Shown: positions 1 through 7,211, counted from the first letter of the stretch. The stretch is DNA of 9,243 nt from Pseudomonadota bacterium (GCA_023419055.1 JAEZYO010000932.1:1-9243); one strand, 5' to 3'. The notes: generated by a model not told the origin, from the sequence alone. Numbers and translations are program-made.

Positions 1-670
1 GTACACGACACGACTCCGAAACGACGGCCTGCGGCCTTTCTTCGAGGCCGTGATGACCGCCGACCCGGAAGAAAAACGCGCCGTCGCCGCTGCCGTCCTG
101 GCCTCTTGCCGGCGCGGGGCAGGGAGCGAGTTCCAGGCGGAGCTGTCCTGGGGCGTTCGCATCGGCGAGCTCTATCCCGGTGACGTCGGGCTCGTGATCG
201 CTCTGAGCCTGAACCTGGTGCTGCTCGAGCCCGGACAAGCGATCTACCTACCCGCCGGAAATCTCCACGCCTATCTCTCCGGGACCGGCGTCGAGATCAT
301 GGCAAACTCCGACAACGTGCTGCGAGGCGGCCTCACGCCCAAGCACGTCGACGTACCCGAGCTCCTGAAGGTGCTCGATTTTCAGGCAGCCCCCGCCAAG
401 GTGCTGGAAGCGCAGCACTCCGACTCCGAACGTGTGTTCGCCACGCCGGCTCCCGAGTTCCGCCTTTCGTACTTGGAGCTCGCGGGGAGAGCTAAAATGA
501 CACACCGCCCCGTGCCCGAGATCGTCCTCGTGACGAGCGGAAGCGCGCGGATCTGTTCACCCGCGGGCGATATCGCTCTCTCGAGCGGTGAATCGGCGTT
601 CATCCGCGCCGATGACCTACCGTATGAGCTCGAAGGGTCGGGTGCGGTTTTCCGAGCCACGGTTCCTTAG
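1..670 (+). CDS. manA: Mannose-6-phosphate isomerase, type I (C-terminal part, cut by window start)
   Basis: Interconverts mannose-6-phosphate and fructose-6-phosphate in the cytoplasm, a zinc-dependent step feeding GDP-sugar and polysaccharide synthesis. The reading frame is open from base 2 and ends at TAG 668-670, so about 222 codons of a protein normally near 390 aa are present and the real start lies upstream. The GTG at base 50 is internal. Family signatures are clear: YPGDVG, then LEPGQAIYLPAGNLHAYLSG, then SDNVLRGGLTPKHVDVPELL. In this family the histidine of the HAY motif (codon 266-268) is a zinc ligand and the arginine of NVLRGG (codon 323-325) is at the active site. The zinc ligands of the N-terminal part are outside the window. 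The remaining C-terminal cupin-like region (from about base 430) is less conserved but intact. The gene converges on a minus-strand gene 35 bp away. Identification is firm; the physiological pathway is not decided by this context. Confidence 0.93.
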   Translation, partial: YTTRLRNDGLRPFFEAVMTADPEEKRAVAAAVLASCRRGAGSEFQAELSWGVRIGELYPGDVGLVIALSLNLVLLEPGQAIYLPAGNLHAYLSGTGVEIMANSDNVLRGGLTPKHVDVPELLKVLDFQAAPAKVLEAQHSDSERVFATPAPEFRLSYLELAGRAKMTHRPVPEIVLVTSGSARICSPAGDIALSSGESAFIRADDLPYELEGSGAVFRATVP

Positions 671-705
671 GCGGGCGGCTCGGCCTTCTTCGACGAGCTC
701 CTGTC

Positions 706-1461
706 CTAATCCTGCCGCTCGCCGCGGCCCTGCCCTTCGCCGCGGCCCTGCCCTTCGCCGCGCCACGGGTTGCGCATCCGCCCGGGTCGGGCGCCCAAGC
801 GCTGCTCTTCGCCCAGCGCTTGATAGGCCTGCATCTGCGTGCCGTCGAGGACCTCTCCGAGCTTGGCCTCGGCCGAAGCCCGAAGCTGACCGACTTGGGC
901 TCGGAACGCTTCACGATTGGGCGCGCCCGCGTCCGAGTTTCGGAGCTCGCGAACGTTTTGAAAAAACTGTGCCGCGACTTCGCTCAACTTGACCTTTTGC
1001 TGCTCCGTGAGCTTGAGGGTACCGACGAGACCGTTCGCCCACTCGTCGGCCATCTGCCGGCGCCGCTCGGTGCGCTCCATCTCACGATCGGCGTCGCGCT
1101 CTTCCTCCAGGCGTTGCACGACGTCGCGCACGGCCGCCTCGAACACGGGATCGTCGACGACCGGCGACGTATCGCCGGGCGCCCGAGCCGTGTCAGCCGC
1201 GTCGGGGTTGGAAGGCCTGGCGGAGGAGAGGCTCGAAGGTAGAAGCGCGCGCTGGTGAAGTCGCTGCACGGCGCGCTCGAGCGCTGCCACGCGGCCGTCG
1301 AGATCGGACGCAGGCAGCTCCGCGACCACCTCCGCTCCGCCGCGCTCGGTTCGCTTGCTCCCCGCCTTGCCTGGCGAGGCGACCCAAAGGGTCAAGAGCG
1401 ACCCGAGGACTCCACCGACGATCGCGCCTAGCGCTGGGCCCAAGATCGGCGAAACACGCAT
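706..1461 (-). CDS. Membrane-anchored Spy/CpxP-like (LTxxQ) protein with coiled coil and GEGQGR repeat tail
   Basis: A 251-aa protein with no name I can assign. Residues 6-28 form one hydrophobic, Gly-rich segment (signal anchor or uncleaved signal peptide), so the rest is probably periplasmic. Residues 52-72 and 105-140 are charged and heptad-like (VQRLEEERDADREMERTERR), suggesting coiled coil. At 149-155 the motif LKLTEQQ is followed by an amphipathic helix, resembling the LTxxQ element of the periplasmic Spy/CpxP stress-chaperone family. A Ser/Pro/Asp-rich linker lies at 74-104. The tail (235-251) is a short Gly/Glu/Gln/Arg repeat. The ATG start (1459-1461) lies 9 bp after the stop of the VanW gene on the same strand, so the two are probably co-transcribed. 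A G-run just upstream of the ATG is at best a weak ribosome site. The similarity to Spy/CpxP is pattern-level only; a structural coiled-coil protein is equally possible. Confidence 0.78.
   Translation of the reverse strand: MRVSPILGPALGAIVGGVLGSLLTLWVASPGKAGSKRTERGGAEVVAELPASDLDGRVAALERAVQRLHQRALLPSSLSSARPSNPDAADTARAPGDTSPVVDDPVFEAAVRDVVQRLEEERDADREMERTERRRQMADEWANGLVGTLKLTEQQKVKLSEVAAQFFQNVRELRNSDAGAPNREAFRAQVGQLRASAEAKLGEVLDGTQMQAYQALGEEQRLGARPGRMRNPWRGEGQGRGEGQGRGERQD
721..762 (-). repeat. 18-bp in-frame tandem repeat (2.3 copies) at the 3' end of the LTxxQ gene
   Basis: The unit GCCGCGGCCCTGCCCTTC (+ strand) occurs exactly at 721-738 and 739-756, followed by six matching bases to 762. 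Being 18 bp long it keeps frame and encodes GEGQGR twice near the C-terminus of the minus-strand gene. Perfect identity of the copies suggests a recent duplication or slippage event. Copy number may vary between strains. Confidence 0.9.
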
Positions 1462-1470
1462 GCCCCCATG

Positions 1471-3360
1471 TTACTGAGCGGTCGACTCCTCGGCCACGAT
1501 CTCGGCGTCTTTCGGCTCGGGACAGCGTTCGCCGGTGTAGCCTTTCTCGCCTTTCGGGATGCGGCACGGGTGCACCTCCACGCGGCGCGGCCTGGGCTTG
1601 TAGGTAACCTTGCGCTTTTCCTCGCGCGTCGTCCCGTCCGGCAGCGTCAGGAGGCGCGAAACGTCGACGCTCCACCCGATCATCCCGGCGTCGCGCACCT
1701 TTTCTTCGTTGGGTTCGAGCTTCGGGTTCGGCTCGAGGGTGAGCGACGGCTGGGTGATGTTCGTGCGCTCGGAGACGTGGGCGCGCACCTTGCGGCCGCC
1801 GTTGTCGCCATAGAGCTTCAACGTAATCGTGGTCTCCGTGTAGATGGCCCTGATCAGGAGCCCAGCGGTCGTGTCGTTCGTGAAGATCAGATCCGGCTTG
1901 GGCCAGGAGAGCGTCGCCTCGTGGCCCATGGGGTAGCGCGGAAACCAATACGTGTGAGGCTGGCGCTCGACGATCGCGTAGCCACCGTGGAAGAGGGCGT
2001 TGAAGATCGTCGTCGTAAACTGGCTGATCCCTCCGCCGAGCGTGTCCACCATCTCACCCTCCTCGATGGTCGGCGCGGGGACGAACCCGTTCTTCGCGGT
2101 GCGGGGTCCGACCACGGCGTTGAGCGATACCGTCTCGCCCGGCAGCACGACGCGACCGTTCAAGAGATCGGCGATGCGATGGATGTTCTGGACGCGCCGC
2201 TCGCAACACGGGTGCCGAGTCGTGAACGAGCTCACCAGGCCCTTGATCCCGAGGGCTTCTGCCTGCTCGGTCGAGAGCTTCGGGAGCGGCTCGCTCTTGC
2301 GCGGAAGTACGGCTCTCGCGCTGCCCCGCGCGGCTTCCATCACGACGCTCGGGAGTCGCTCGAAATCGACGCGCACGCCCGGTTGGCTCGGCGTGATGGT
2401 GATCTTGTCCTTCTGGTCGACCTCGAACTTCGCGTCGAGCGGCTCGCGCTCGAGCTTGGCTCGTTCGGGCTCGAGCAACGTCGCGAGCTCGGCGGCGCTG
2501 AAGTTCAAGCTCGGCTCGGCGTCGCCCTGCGCGAGATGCAACGCTCCGGCGAGCTGCTCGGGCGAGAGCGTGATCGCCGGCGTGGAGGGATCGTCGAGCT
2601 CGAGCACCACGGGTCGCGCGACGAGCGCGTTGGCTCGCGCCGCGAGGTCGTCGAAGACGCCGGGCGCGCGCCGCGGCGCGCTCTTTCGAGTCGGGAGCTC
2701 GAGCTCGCTGCGCTCCGGATCCGCGAACGCGATCGCGATCGCTCGCTCGAGATCGGAGGCGAGCACGGTGCCTGCTTTCTCGTGGCGCGGGACGAAGGTC
2801 GCACCTCTGCGCTCGATGTCGCCTTCGACCGGCGGGTCGACGATCGCCGTTTTCGACCACTCGGCGAGCTTCGCGGCGAGCGCCTTCGAGTCGAGCGCGA
2901 CCACGGGGGCGGCCTTCTCGGTCACGAAGCAACGAGCGAGGAATCGCTGAAAGCGAGCCCAAATCCCCGGCGATCGGCCGGCCTCGAGCGCTCGAGCGAG
3001 CGTCGCCTCGCGGTCGACCGTAAGGCCTACGTCGCGAGCCGCTAGGTCGAAGCTCTTCTCGGCGATGAAGAGCTTGAGCTTCCGACTCGCGAGCCGTGCT
3101 TGGAGCGCTTCTATGTCGCGCGAAAGCTGGCCGGTATCATGTCGAGATACGTCGATCCCACCGAGCTCCACGTTCATTGCCGCGCGCCCGCGTGTCGCGC
3201 AAGCTTCCACGCCGCAGGCGAGCGGCAAAAGGAATATCCCGAGCACGGGCAAGGCGAACTGCACCCACTGCCGCGCGCGCTTCGGCGTTCGCGGGGTGCG
3301 AGCGCTCGAAGAATCGTCCGCATTCCGCGCGGCCGGTGGCTCGGGCAATTGTTCAGGCAT
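1471..3360 (-). CDS. VanW-domain membrane-anchored protein (peptidoglycan-binding_4-like plus VanW)
   Basis: A 629-aa protein from the ATG at 3360; an in-frame TTG at 3369 would add three residues, and neither has a strong ribosome site. A basic N-terminus is followed by one transmembrane segment (about 31-50, QFALPVLGIFLLPLACG); the cysteine there has proline at -3, so lipidation is doubtful. Residues 60-350 are an alpha/beta extracellular region like the repeats that precede VanW in YoaR-type proteins. The VanW domain spans about 375-520: HPCC (384-387), NIHRIADLLNG, VLPGETVSLN, GGGISQFTTT (442-451), RQPHTYW, RYPMGHEA and FTNDT. A basic tail follows (GTTREEKRKVTYKPRPRR). VanW was named from glycopeptide-resistance clusters, but its biochemical role is unknown and no van genes lie nearby, so a resistance role should not be assumed. 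It probably acts at the cell wall or envelope. It is likely co-transcribed with the downstream LTxxQ gene. Confidence 0.9.
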   Translation of the reverse strand: MPEQLPEPPAARNADDSSSARTPRTPKRARQWVQFALPVLGIFLLPLACGVEACATRGRAAMNVELGGIDVSRHDTGQLSRDIEALQARLASRKLKLFIAEKSFDLAARDVGLTVDREATLARALEAGRSPGIWARFQRFLARCFVTEKAAPVVALDSKALAAKLAEWSKTAIVDPPVEGDIERRGATFVPRHEKAGTVLASDLERAIAIAFADPERSELELPTRKSAPRRAPGVFDDLAARANALVARPVVLELDDPSTPAITLSPEQLAGALHLAQGDAEPSLNFSAAELATLLEPERAKLEREPLDAKFEVDQKDKITITPSQPGVRVDFERLPSVVMEAARGSARAVLPRKSEPLPKLSTEQAEALGIKGLVSSFTTRHPCCERRVQNIHRIADLLNGRVVLPGETVSLNAVVGPRTAKNGFVPAPTIEEGEMVDTLGGGISQFTTTIFNALFHGGYAIVERQPHTYWFPRYPMGHEATLSWPKPDLIFTNDTTAGLLIRAIYTETTITLKLYGDNGGRKVRAHVSERTNITQPSLTLEPNPKLEPNEEKVRDAGMIGWSVDVSRLLTLPDGTTREEKRKVTYKPRPRRVEVHPCRIPKGEKGYTGERCPEPKDAEIVAEESTAQ

Positions 3361-3378
3361 TTCCGTCAATTGAGTGAA

Positions 3379-3410
3379 GGGTTGCGCTGCTTTTCGAGAA
3401 GAAGCAACCC
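3379..3410. promoter_or_regulatory. Imperfect hairpin / inverted repeat in the VanW leader
   Basis: GGGTTGC (3379-3385) pairs perfectly with GCAACCC (3404-3410). Inside, CTTT (3390-3393) can pair with GAAG (3398-3401, one G-T wobble) around a TCGA loop, giving two stacked stems with an internal loop. It starts about 10-20 bp upstream of the two possible VanW starts, so it would fold in the mRNA leader or act as a DNA operator. There is no trailing T-run in either direction, so a terminator is unlikely. Confidence 0.4.
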
Positions 3411-3471
3411 GCTTCGCGTGGTCCCTCTAGCGTCCCGAGATGCGGCGCCTCGAAGCACGCCAAAGACCGGC

Positions 3472-3489
3472 ATCGAGCGCTTGCTCGAT
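3472..3489. repeat. Perfect 7-bp inverted repeat (ATCGAGC-4-GCTCGAT)
   Basis: ATCGAGC at 3472-3478 and GCTCGAT at 3483-3489 form a perfect dyad with a 4-base centre, in the middle of the non-coding gap between two divergent genes. It could be a regulator-binding site for either gene. It could also be chance, since CGAGC-rich words are common in this genome. No T-run follows. Confidence 0.35.
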
Positions 3490-3517
3490 TCGTCTTGCCC
3501 GGGCGCCGCGCTTTTTC

Positions 3518-3538
3518 GGAAGCCGAGATTCTGCTTCC
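3518..3538. repeat. Inverted repeat GGAAGC-9-GCTTCC near the candidate promoter
   Basis: GGAAGC (3518-3523) and GCTTCC (3533-3538) form a 6-bp dyad with a 9-base centre. The right arm falls where the -35 region of the candidate promoter at 3557-3562 would be, which is a usual place for a repressor or activator site. No known regulator consensus is recognised. Confidence 0.3.
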
Positions 3539-3562
3539 CTAAGGAGCGCCGCGTGCTAGGTT
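3533..3562 (+). promoter_or_regulatory. Candidate extended -10 promoter for the rightward genes
   Basis: TG-C-TAGGTT (extended -10 TG at 3554-3555, hexamer 3557-3562) sits 7 bases before the GTG at 3570, which would place the transcription start on or next to the start codon. The -35 region (GCTTCC, about 3533-3538) matches the sigma-70 consensus poorly. AAGGAG at 3541-3546 looks like a ribosome site, but it is 23 bases from the GTG, too far to serve it. The promoter is an inference from pattern only. Confidence 0.3.
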
Positions 3563-3569
3563 CAAACTC

Positions 3570-4151
3570 GTGTGGGTCCGTCGTTCGGCAATCCGCCCCG
3601 TCCCCGCTTACGCCACGGTTCCTGAGCATGCGTTGCATGCCGTCAGGGATGGTCTGGCGGAAGACGACGAAGAAGCGCGAGCTCAGCTCGACGAGGCCTT
3701 CGAGCGCTTCGAGCGTGCGCAGCCCGCGCTCGCCGCTCACGTGGCGGACGCCCTCGGCCGCCCGCTCGACGACACGGCGCTCGCGCTCGGTTACTTCCTC
3801 GCGTTGACGGTCTGGCTCGCGTTCGAGAAGGCGCAGGGCCAGCACATCGACGAGGTGCGGGAGCAAGAAATCGAGGCCACCGAGGAGCTCCTCACCCTCG
3901 ACGAGGAGCTCCGCCGAGCCGACCCGGCAGAGTCGCTCGACAGCGACGACGTCATCGCCATGGAGCAGCCGCACGTGCTCTCCTACGTGCACGAGCACAT
4001 CGACGCGACGCTCGACGCACACGCGGAAGAGATCGACGTGGACGACGTCCACGCGGTCTACCGGGTGGTCCTGGTCGAGATCCTCGCGCTCTCGTACGCG
4101 GTTCGGCGCCCGGAAGGTTACCCGGTCGCGAAGACCGAGCTCCTCGCCTAG
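3570..4151 (+). CDS. Unrecognised acidic cytoplasmic protein (193 aa)
   Basis: I do not recognise this protein. It starts with GTG (3570-3572) and ends at TAG 4149-4151. The first 18 residues are basic (MWVRRSAIRPVP); the rest is strongly acidic and largely helical by appearance. A moderately hydrophobic stretch at 71-85 (ALALGYFLALTVWLA) is too short and too close to charges to be a confident membrane segment. Charged helices follow (HIDEVREQEIEATEELLTLDEELRR), and the C-terminal half carries many Asp/Glu/His (SYVHEHIDATLDAHAEEIDVDDVH), conceivably a metal-binding surface, though no known motif fits. Codon bias matches its neighbours, supporting a real gene. No ribosome site precedes the GTG at normal spacing, so the mRNA may be leaderless, or translation may begin at an internal codon. 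It lies 70 bp upstream of the aminotransferase on the same strand, but a link to the sugar pathway is not shown. Confidence 0.7.
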   Translation: MWVRRSAIRPVPAYATVPEHALHAVRDGLAEDDEEARAQLDEAFERFERAQPALAAHVADALGRPLDDTALALGYFLALTVWLAFEKAQGQHIDEVREQEIEATEELLTLDEELRRADPAESLDSDDVIAMEQPHVLSYVHEHIDATLDAHAEEIDVDDVHAVYRVVLVEILALSYAVRRPEGYPVAKTELLA

Positions 4152-4221
4152 CACCTGGCGTCTCTTGGCGGGGCGTGCTCGCGCTCCCCCAGCACTTGGG
4201 CTATGACATCGCCCGCCAGGT

Positions 4222-5397
4222 ATGCGTGCGGACTCGGAGCGGTTCCTTCCCTATGGTCGGCAGACCATCGACGACGACGACGTCGAGAGCGTCGTCGCGG
4301 CGCTGCGCGGCGACTACCTGACGACCGGTCCGCTCGTCGGTGAATTCGAGCGAGCGCTCGCGGCGCGCGTCGGAGCGAGTCACGCCGTGGCGGTCGCGAA
4401 CGGCACGGCGGCGCTGCACGCTGCTTACGCAGCGGCCGGCGTCGGCCCCGAGAGCGAGGTCGTGGTGCCCGCCGTCACCTTCCTCGCCACCGCGAATGCG
4501 GCTCGTTTTCTGGGCGCCCGCGTGGTCTTCGCCGACGTCGACCCGGACACCGGCCTGCTCACCGTAGACACGCTCCGAGAGCACGTCGGCTCGCGCACCC
4601 GGGTGATCGCGCCGGTGCACCTCACGGGCACTTCGTGCGACATGGCGGCCATCGCGCCCGTGGCGGCCGAGGTCGGAGCCTCGGTGGTCGAGGACGCCGC
4701 TCACGCCGTGGGCGCGAGCGACGGGACCGCTCCGGTGGGCGCCTGTCGTCACTCCGCTGCGTGCGTTTTCTCGTTCCACCCCGTCAAGCAGATGACCACC
4801 GCCGAGGGTGGCGCCATCGTCACGAACGACGAAGCGCTCGCGCGCAGCATGCGAGAGTTTCGCAGCCACGGCATGGTGCACGACACCTCGCGCTTCGAGG
4901 GCGAGCCGGTCGCGCCCGGCTACTACGAGCAGCACTCGCTCGGTTTCAACTACCGCATCACCGACGTGCAGTGCGCGCTCGGTTTGAATCAGCTGAAGAA
5001 GCTGCCCTCGTTCATCGAGCGGCGTCGGGCCCTTTCGCGCCTCTACGACGAGGCGCTGCGGGAGCTCTCCGCGGCGTTGCCGGTGACGCGCGGCTCGGCG
5101 CGCGAAATCAGCGGCTACCACCTGTACGCCGTGCTGATCGATTTCGCCGCGCTCGGCACCACGCGCATGGCCGTGATGCAGGGCCTGAGAGCGCTCGGCG
5201 TGGGCACGCAAGTCCATTATCCGCCGGTCCCGAGCCAGCCTTATTACAAGAAGCTCGGTGAACGGCCCGAGCGCTACCCGGGCGCGGAGCGCTACGCCGC
5301 GCGGACGCTGAGCTTGCCGCTCTATCCGTCGATGCAGGACGACGACGTGCTCCGCGTCGTCGCGGCTTTGAAGAGCGTCCTCGACCGGAAACCATGA
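4222..5397 (+). CDS. pseC: PseC/SpsC-like DegT family sugar aminotransferase
   Basis: A 391-aa PLP-dependent DegT/DnrJ/EryC1/StrS aminotransferase, predicted to convert a UDP-4-keto-6-deoxy-N-acetylhexosamine to the 4-amino sugar, usually with glutamate as amino donor. The start resembles PseC closely (YGRQTIDDDDVESV, LTTGPLVGEFE). Other motifs are ANGTAALHAAY (59-69), VVPAVTFLATANA, VEDAAHAVGA (156-165, with Asp158 expected to contact the PLP ring nitrogen), and SFHPVKQMTTAEGGA, where Lys189 should form the PLP Schiff base. Downstream are FRSHGM, LGFNYRITDVQCALGLNQLKK and VGTQVHYPPV, all typical. Length is normal. The ATG follows a weak AGG. The TGA stop overlaps the ATG of the next gene (ATGA, 5394-5397), indicating translational coupling. 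Assignment to the nonulosonate pathway rests on both motif similarity and neighbours. A legionaminic-type LegC or a bacillosamine-type transaminase is the main alternative. Confidence 0.87.
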   Translation: MRADSERFLPYGRQTIDDDDVESVVAALRGDYLTTGPLVGEFERALAARVGASHAVAVANGTAALHAAYAAAGVGPESEVVVPAVTFLATANAARFLGARVVFADVDPDTGLLTVDTLREHVGSRTRVIAPVHLTGTSCDMAAIAPVAAEVGASVVEDAAHAVGASDGTAPVGACRHSAACVFSFHPVKQMTTAEGGAIVTNDEALARSMREFRSHGMVHDTSRFEGEPVAPGYYEQHSLGFNYRITDVQCALGLNQLKKLPSFIERRRALSRLYDEALRELSAALPVTRGSAREISGYHLYAVLIDFAALGTTRMAVMQGLRALGVGTQVHYPPVPSQPYYKKLGERPERYPGAERYAARTLSLPLYPSMQDDDVLRVVAALKSVLDRKP

Positions 5398-7211
5398 CCT
5401 TACCCGGGCACGTCGTCGCCGTCGTGCAGGCGCGCATGGGCTCTTCCCGCTTGCCCGGCAAGGTGTTGCGAGAGGCCTCGGGCCGGACGCTCCTCGCGCA
5501 CCTCGTCCAGCGGCTGAGGCGAGCGCGCACCATCGATCGGATCGTCATCGCGACGACGACCTCGCCCGCGGACGACGAGCTCGAGCGCGCCGCGCAGGCC
5601 CTCGGCGTCGGAGTGTCGCGCGGCTCGGAGAGCGACGTGCTCTCGCGCTACGCCGCGGCGATCGCTCCGCTCGCGGCCGACACGGTCGTGCGCGTCACCG
5701 CCGACTGTCCGCTGCTCGACGACGCGGAGGTCGATCGCGTCGTCGGCGAATACCTGACGCGCCGGAGCAGCGCGGAGCCTGCCGACTACGTCACCAATCA
5801 GGCGGGCAACGTGCGGCGCATCCCGCGCGGCCTGGACGTCGAGGTGATGAGCCGGGCCGCGCTCGAGCGCGCGCATCGCGAGGCCACGGCGCCTGGTGAC
5901 CGCGAGCACGTGACGCCGTATCTCTACCGCGAGCCGGGCCGCTTCCGCAGCGTGGTCACCCACTACCCCTTCGGCGACTTTTCCGATCTCAGGCTCACCG
6001 TCGACACCCCCGAAGACCTCGCGCTCGTGAGCGCCGTTTTCGAGGCGCTCGGGCCCGACGCGCTCTTCCCCGCCGTGGCCGCGCACCTGCGCGAGCACCC
6101 CGAGCTCAAGGCGCTCAACTCGCACGTCGAGCAGAAGACGGTGTTGGGTGAGGACGAGCTACGCCGCCAGCGCATCGCGGGCCGCCTCCTGCTCGCCCGG
6201 GCGGACGCTGGAACCGCGATCGGCTTCGGGCACGTCGCGCGCACCGGCGCGCTGCTCGAGGCGTGGGTCGAGCTCGGTGGGAGCGCCGAGCTCGTCGGCA
6301 CGGGTATCGGCGGCAAAGCCCGCGACCGGCTCGAGCGTGTCGCGCGACTCATGGAGGCAGCGCCCACCCCCGAAGCGCTCGTGGAGCGAGCTCGAGCGGT
6401 CTCCGCCGCTGCCGTCGTCCTCGACGGGTATCGCTTCGAGGCAGAAGAGGGCGCGCTCTCTCGAGCGCGGGTGCCGATCCTCGTCTGGGACGATCTCGCC
6501 GAGCGCGTCCCTGACGCGGACGTCGTCCTCAACCAGAATTTGGGCGCGCGCGCGGAAGCGTACGCCGGCGCGCGGGGTCGCGTGCTCGCGGGTGCCGCCT
6601 ACCTCTCTCTGCGGAGTGAGTTTCGTGCCTCGCTCGAAGCGTCGAGAGCGGCGCGTCGCGCCGAGGCGCGGGCGGTTCGTGTCCTCGTCGGCTTCGGCGC
6701 CTCCGATCCGGCGGCGCTGAGCCCCAGGGTGGCGGCTGCCCTCTGCCAAAGCCTTCCCGCCGGGGTAACCATCACGGTCGTGGTCGGCTCCGGCGTCGCG
6801 GCATCGACGCGTGACGCCCTCGCGCGACTCGGCAGTCAAGCTGCAAATCTCGAGGTGCTGCAGGATCCGGCGACGCTGACGGACCTTCTCGCGAGCTCGA
6901 GCGTGGCGGTGCTCGGCGCGGGGTCCATGGCCTGGGAGGCGCTGTCCCTCGGGGTCCCGAGCCTGCTCGTCGCCGTGGCCGAAAACCAGCGAGTGGTCGT
7001 CCGAGGAGCCGTCGACGCGCTGGCCGCGAGAGACGCCGGGCTACCCGACTCGGGGCTCGAAGCCCGGGTCCGCGAGGGCGTCCTCGAGCTACTCTCCCGG
7101 CCCGAACTGCGTCGGGAGCTCTCCGAGCGCGCGATGCGGCTCTTCGACGGCAGAGGCTGTTACAGGGTGATCGACGCCTTGCTCGATGCCATAGAACGGA
7201 GACGATCGTGA
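5394..7211 (+). CDS. Fusion: SpsF-type cytidylyltransferase + PseG/SpsG-type UDP-sugar hydrolase
   Basis: A 605-aa protein of two complete domains. Residues 7-245 are SpsF-like (nucleotide-sugar cytidylyltransferase superfamily): VVQARMGSSRLPGKVL (10-25) is the nucleotide-binding signature, followed by VIATTTSPADDEL, RGSESDVLSRY (76-86), VRVTADCPLLDD (99-110, expected to place the metal-binding Asp) and RLTVDTPEDLALV (200-212). Its presumed job is CMP activation of the final nonulosonate. After a short linker (246-263), residues 264-600 are PseG-like: ARADAGTAIGFGHVAR (268-283), where His280 matches the catalytic His of the GxGHxxR motif; then LDGYRF, WDDLAERVPDADVVLNQN (365-382), SLRSEF, FGASDP (434-439), GAGSMAWEALSLGVPS (508-523) and AENQ. 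This family hydrolyses UDP from the diacetamido sugar. Small departures are WDD for the usual IDD and GASD for GGSD. ATGA and GTGA overlaps join it to both neighbours. Confidence 0.88.
   Translation: MTLPGHVVAVVQARMGSSRLPGKVLREASGRTLLAHLVQRLRRARTIDRIVIATTTSPADDELERAAQALGVGVSRGSESDVLSRYAAAIAPLAADTVVRVTADCPLLDDAEVDRVVGEYLTRRSSAEPADYVTNQAGNVRRIPRGLDVEVMSRAALERAHREATAPGDREHVTPYLYREPGRFRSVVTHYPFGDFSDLRLTVDTPEDLALVSAVFEALGPDALFPAVAAHLREHPELKALNSHVEQKTVLGEDELRRQRIAGRLLLARADAGTAIGFGHVARTGALLEAWVELGGSAELVGTGIGGKARDRLERVARLMEAAPTPEALVERARAVSAAAVVLDGYRFEAEEGALSRARVPILVWDDLAERVPDADVVLNQNLGARAEAYAGARGRVLAGAAYLSLRSEFRASLEASRAARRAEARAVRVLVGFGASDPAALSPRVAAALCQSLPAGVTITVVVGSGVAASTRDALARLGSQAANLEVLQDPATLTDLLASSSVAVLGAGSMAWEALSLGVPSLLVAVAENQRVVVRGAVDALAARDAGLPDSGLEARVREGVLELLSRPELRRELSERAMRLFDGRGCYRVIDALLDAIERRRS

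Noticed and set aside
671..705. Possible bidirectional terminator between convergent manA and the LTxxQ gene
   Set aside because: The 35-bp gap has no convincing stem with a T-run in either direction.
1468..3045. 525-aa plus-strand ORF opposite the VanW gene
   Set aside because: It is a shadow of high-GC codon bias: Arg/Leu/Glu-rich composition, no family motif, and the opposite strand carries unmistakable VanW motifs.
1471..3360. Vancomycin-resistance gene reading of VanW
   Set aside because: The domain name comes from van clusters, but no vanR/S/H/A/X-like gene is nearby and VanW domains are widespread in organisms without glycopeptide resistance.
3366..4154. 262-aa minus-strand ORF opposite the acidic 193-aa gene
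   Set aside because: Considered as a rival because the plus-strand gene is unrecognised. Rejected because it would run through the divergent intergenic region to the edge of the VanW gene, and its sequence is Arg/Val/Glu/His-biased with no domain. The plus frame has the more natural composition, though certainty is moderate.
4152..4221. Separate promoter or terminator before the aminotransferase
   Set aside because: TATGAC (4202-4207) resembles a -10 but has no -35 at a proper distance. GTGCT..AGCAC (4175-4195) is only a 5-bp stem with an 11-base loop. Neither is strong enough to annotate.
4201..5217. 338-aa minus-strand ORF opposite the aminotransferase
   Set aside because: Composition is typical of an antisense shadow; the plus strand has the PLP lysine and all DegT motifs.
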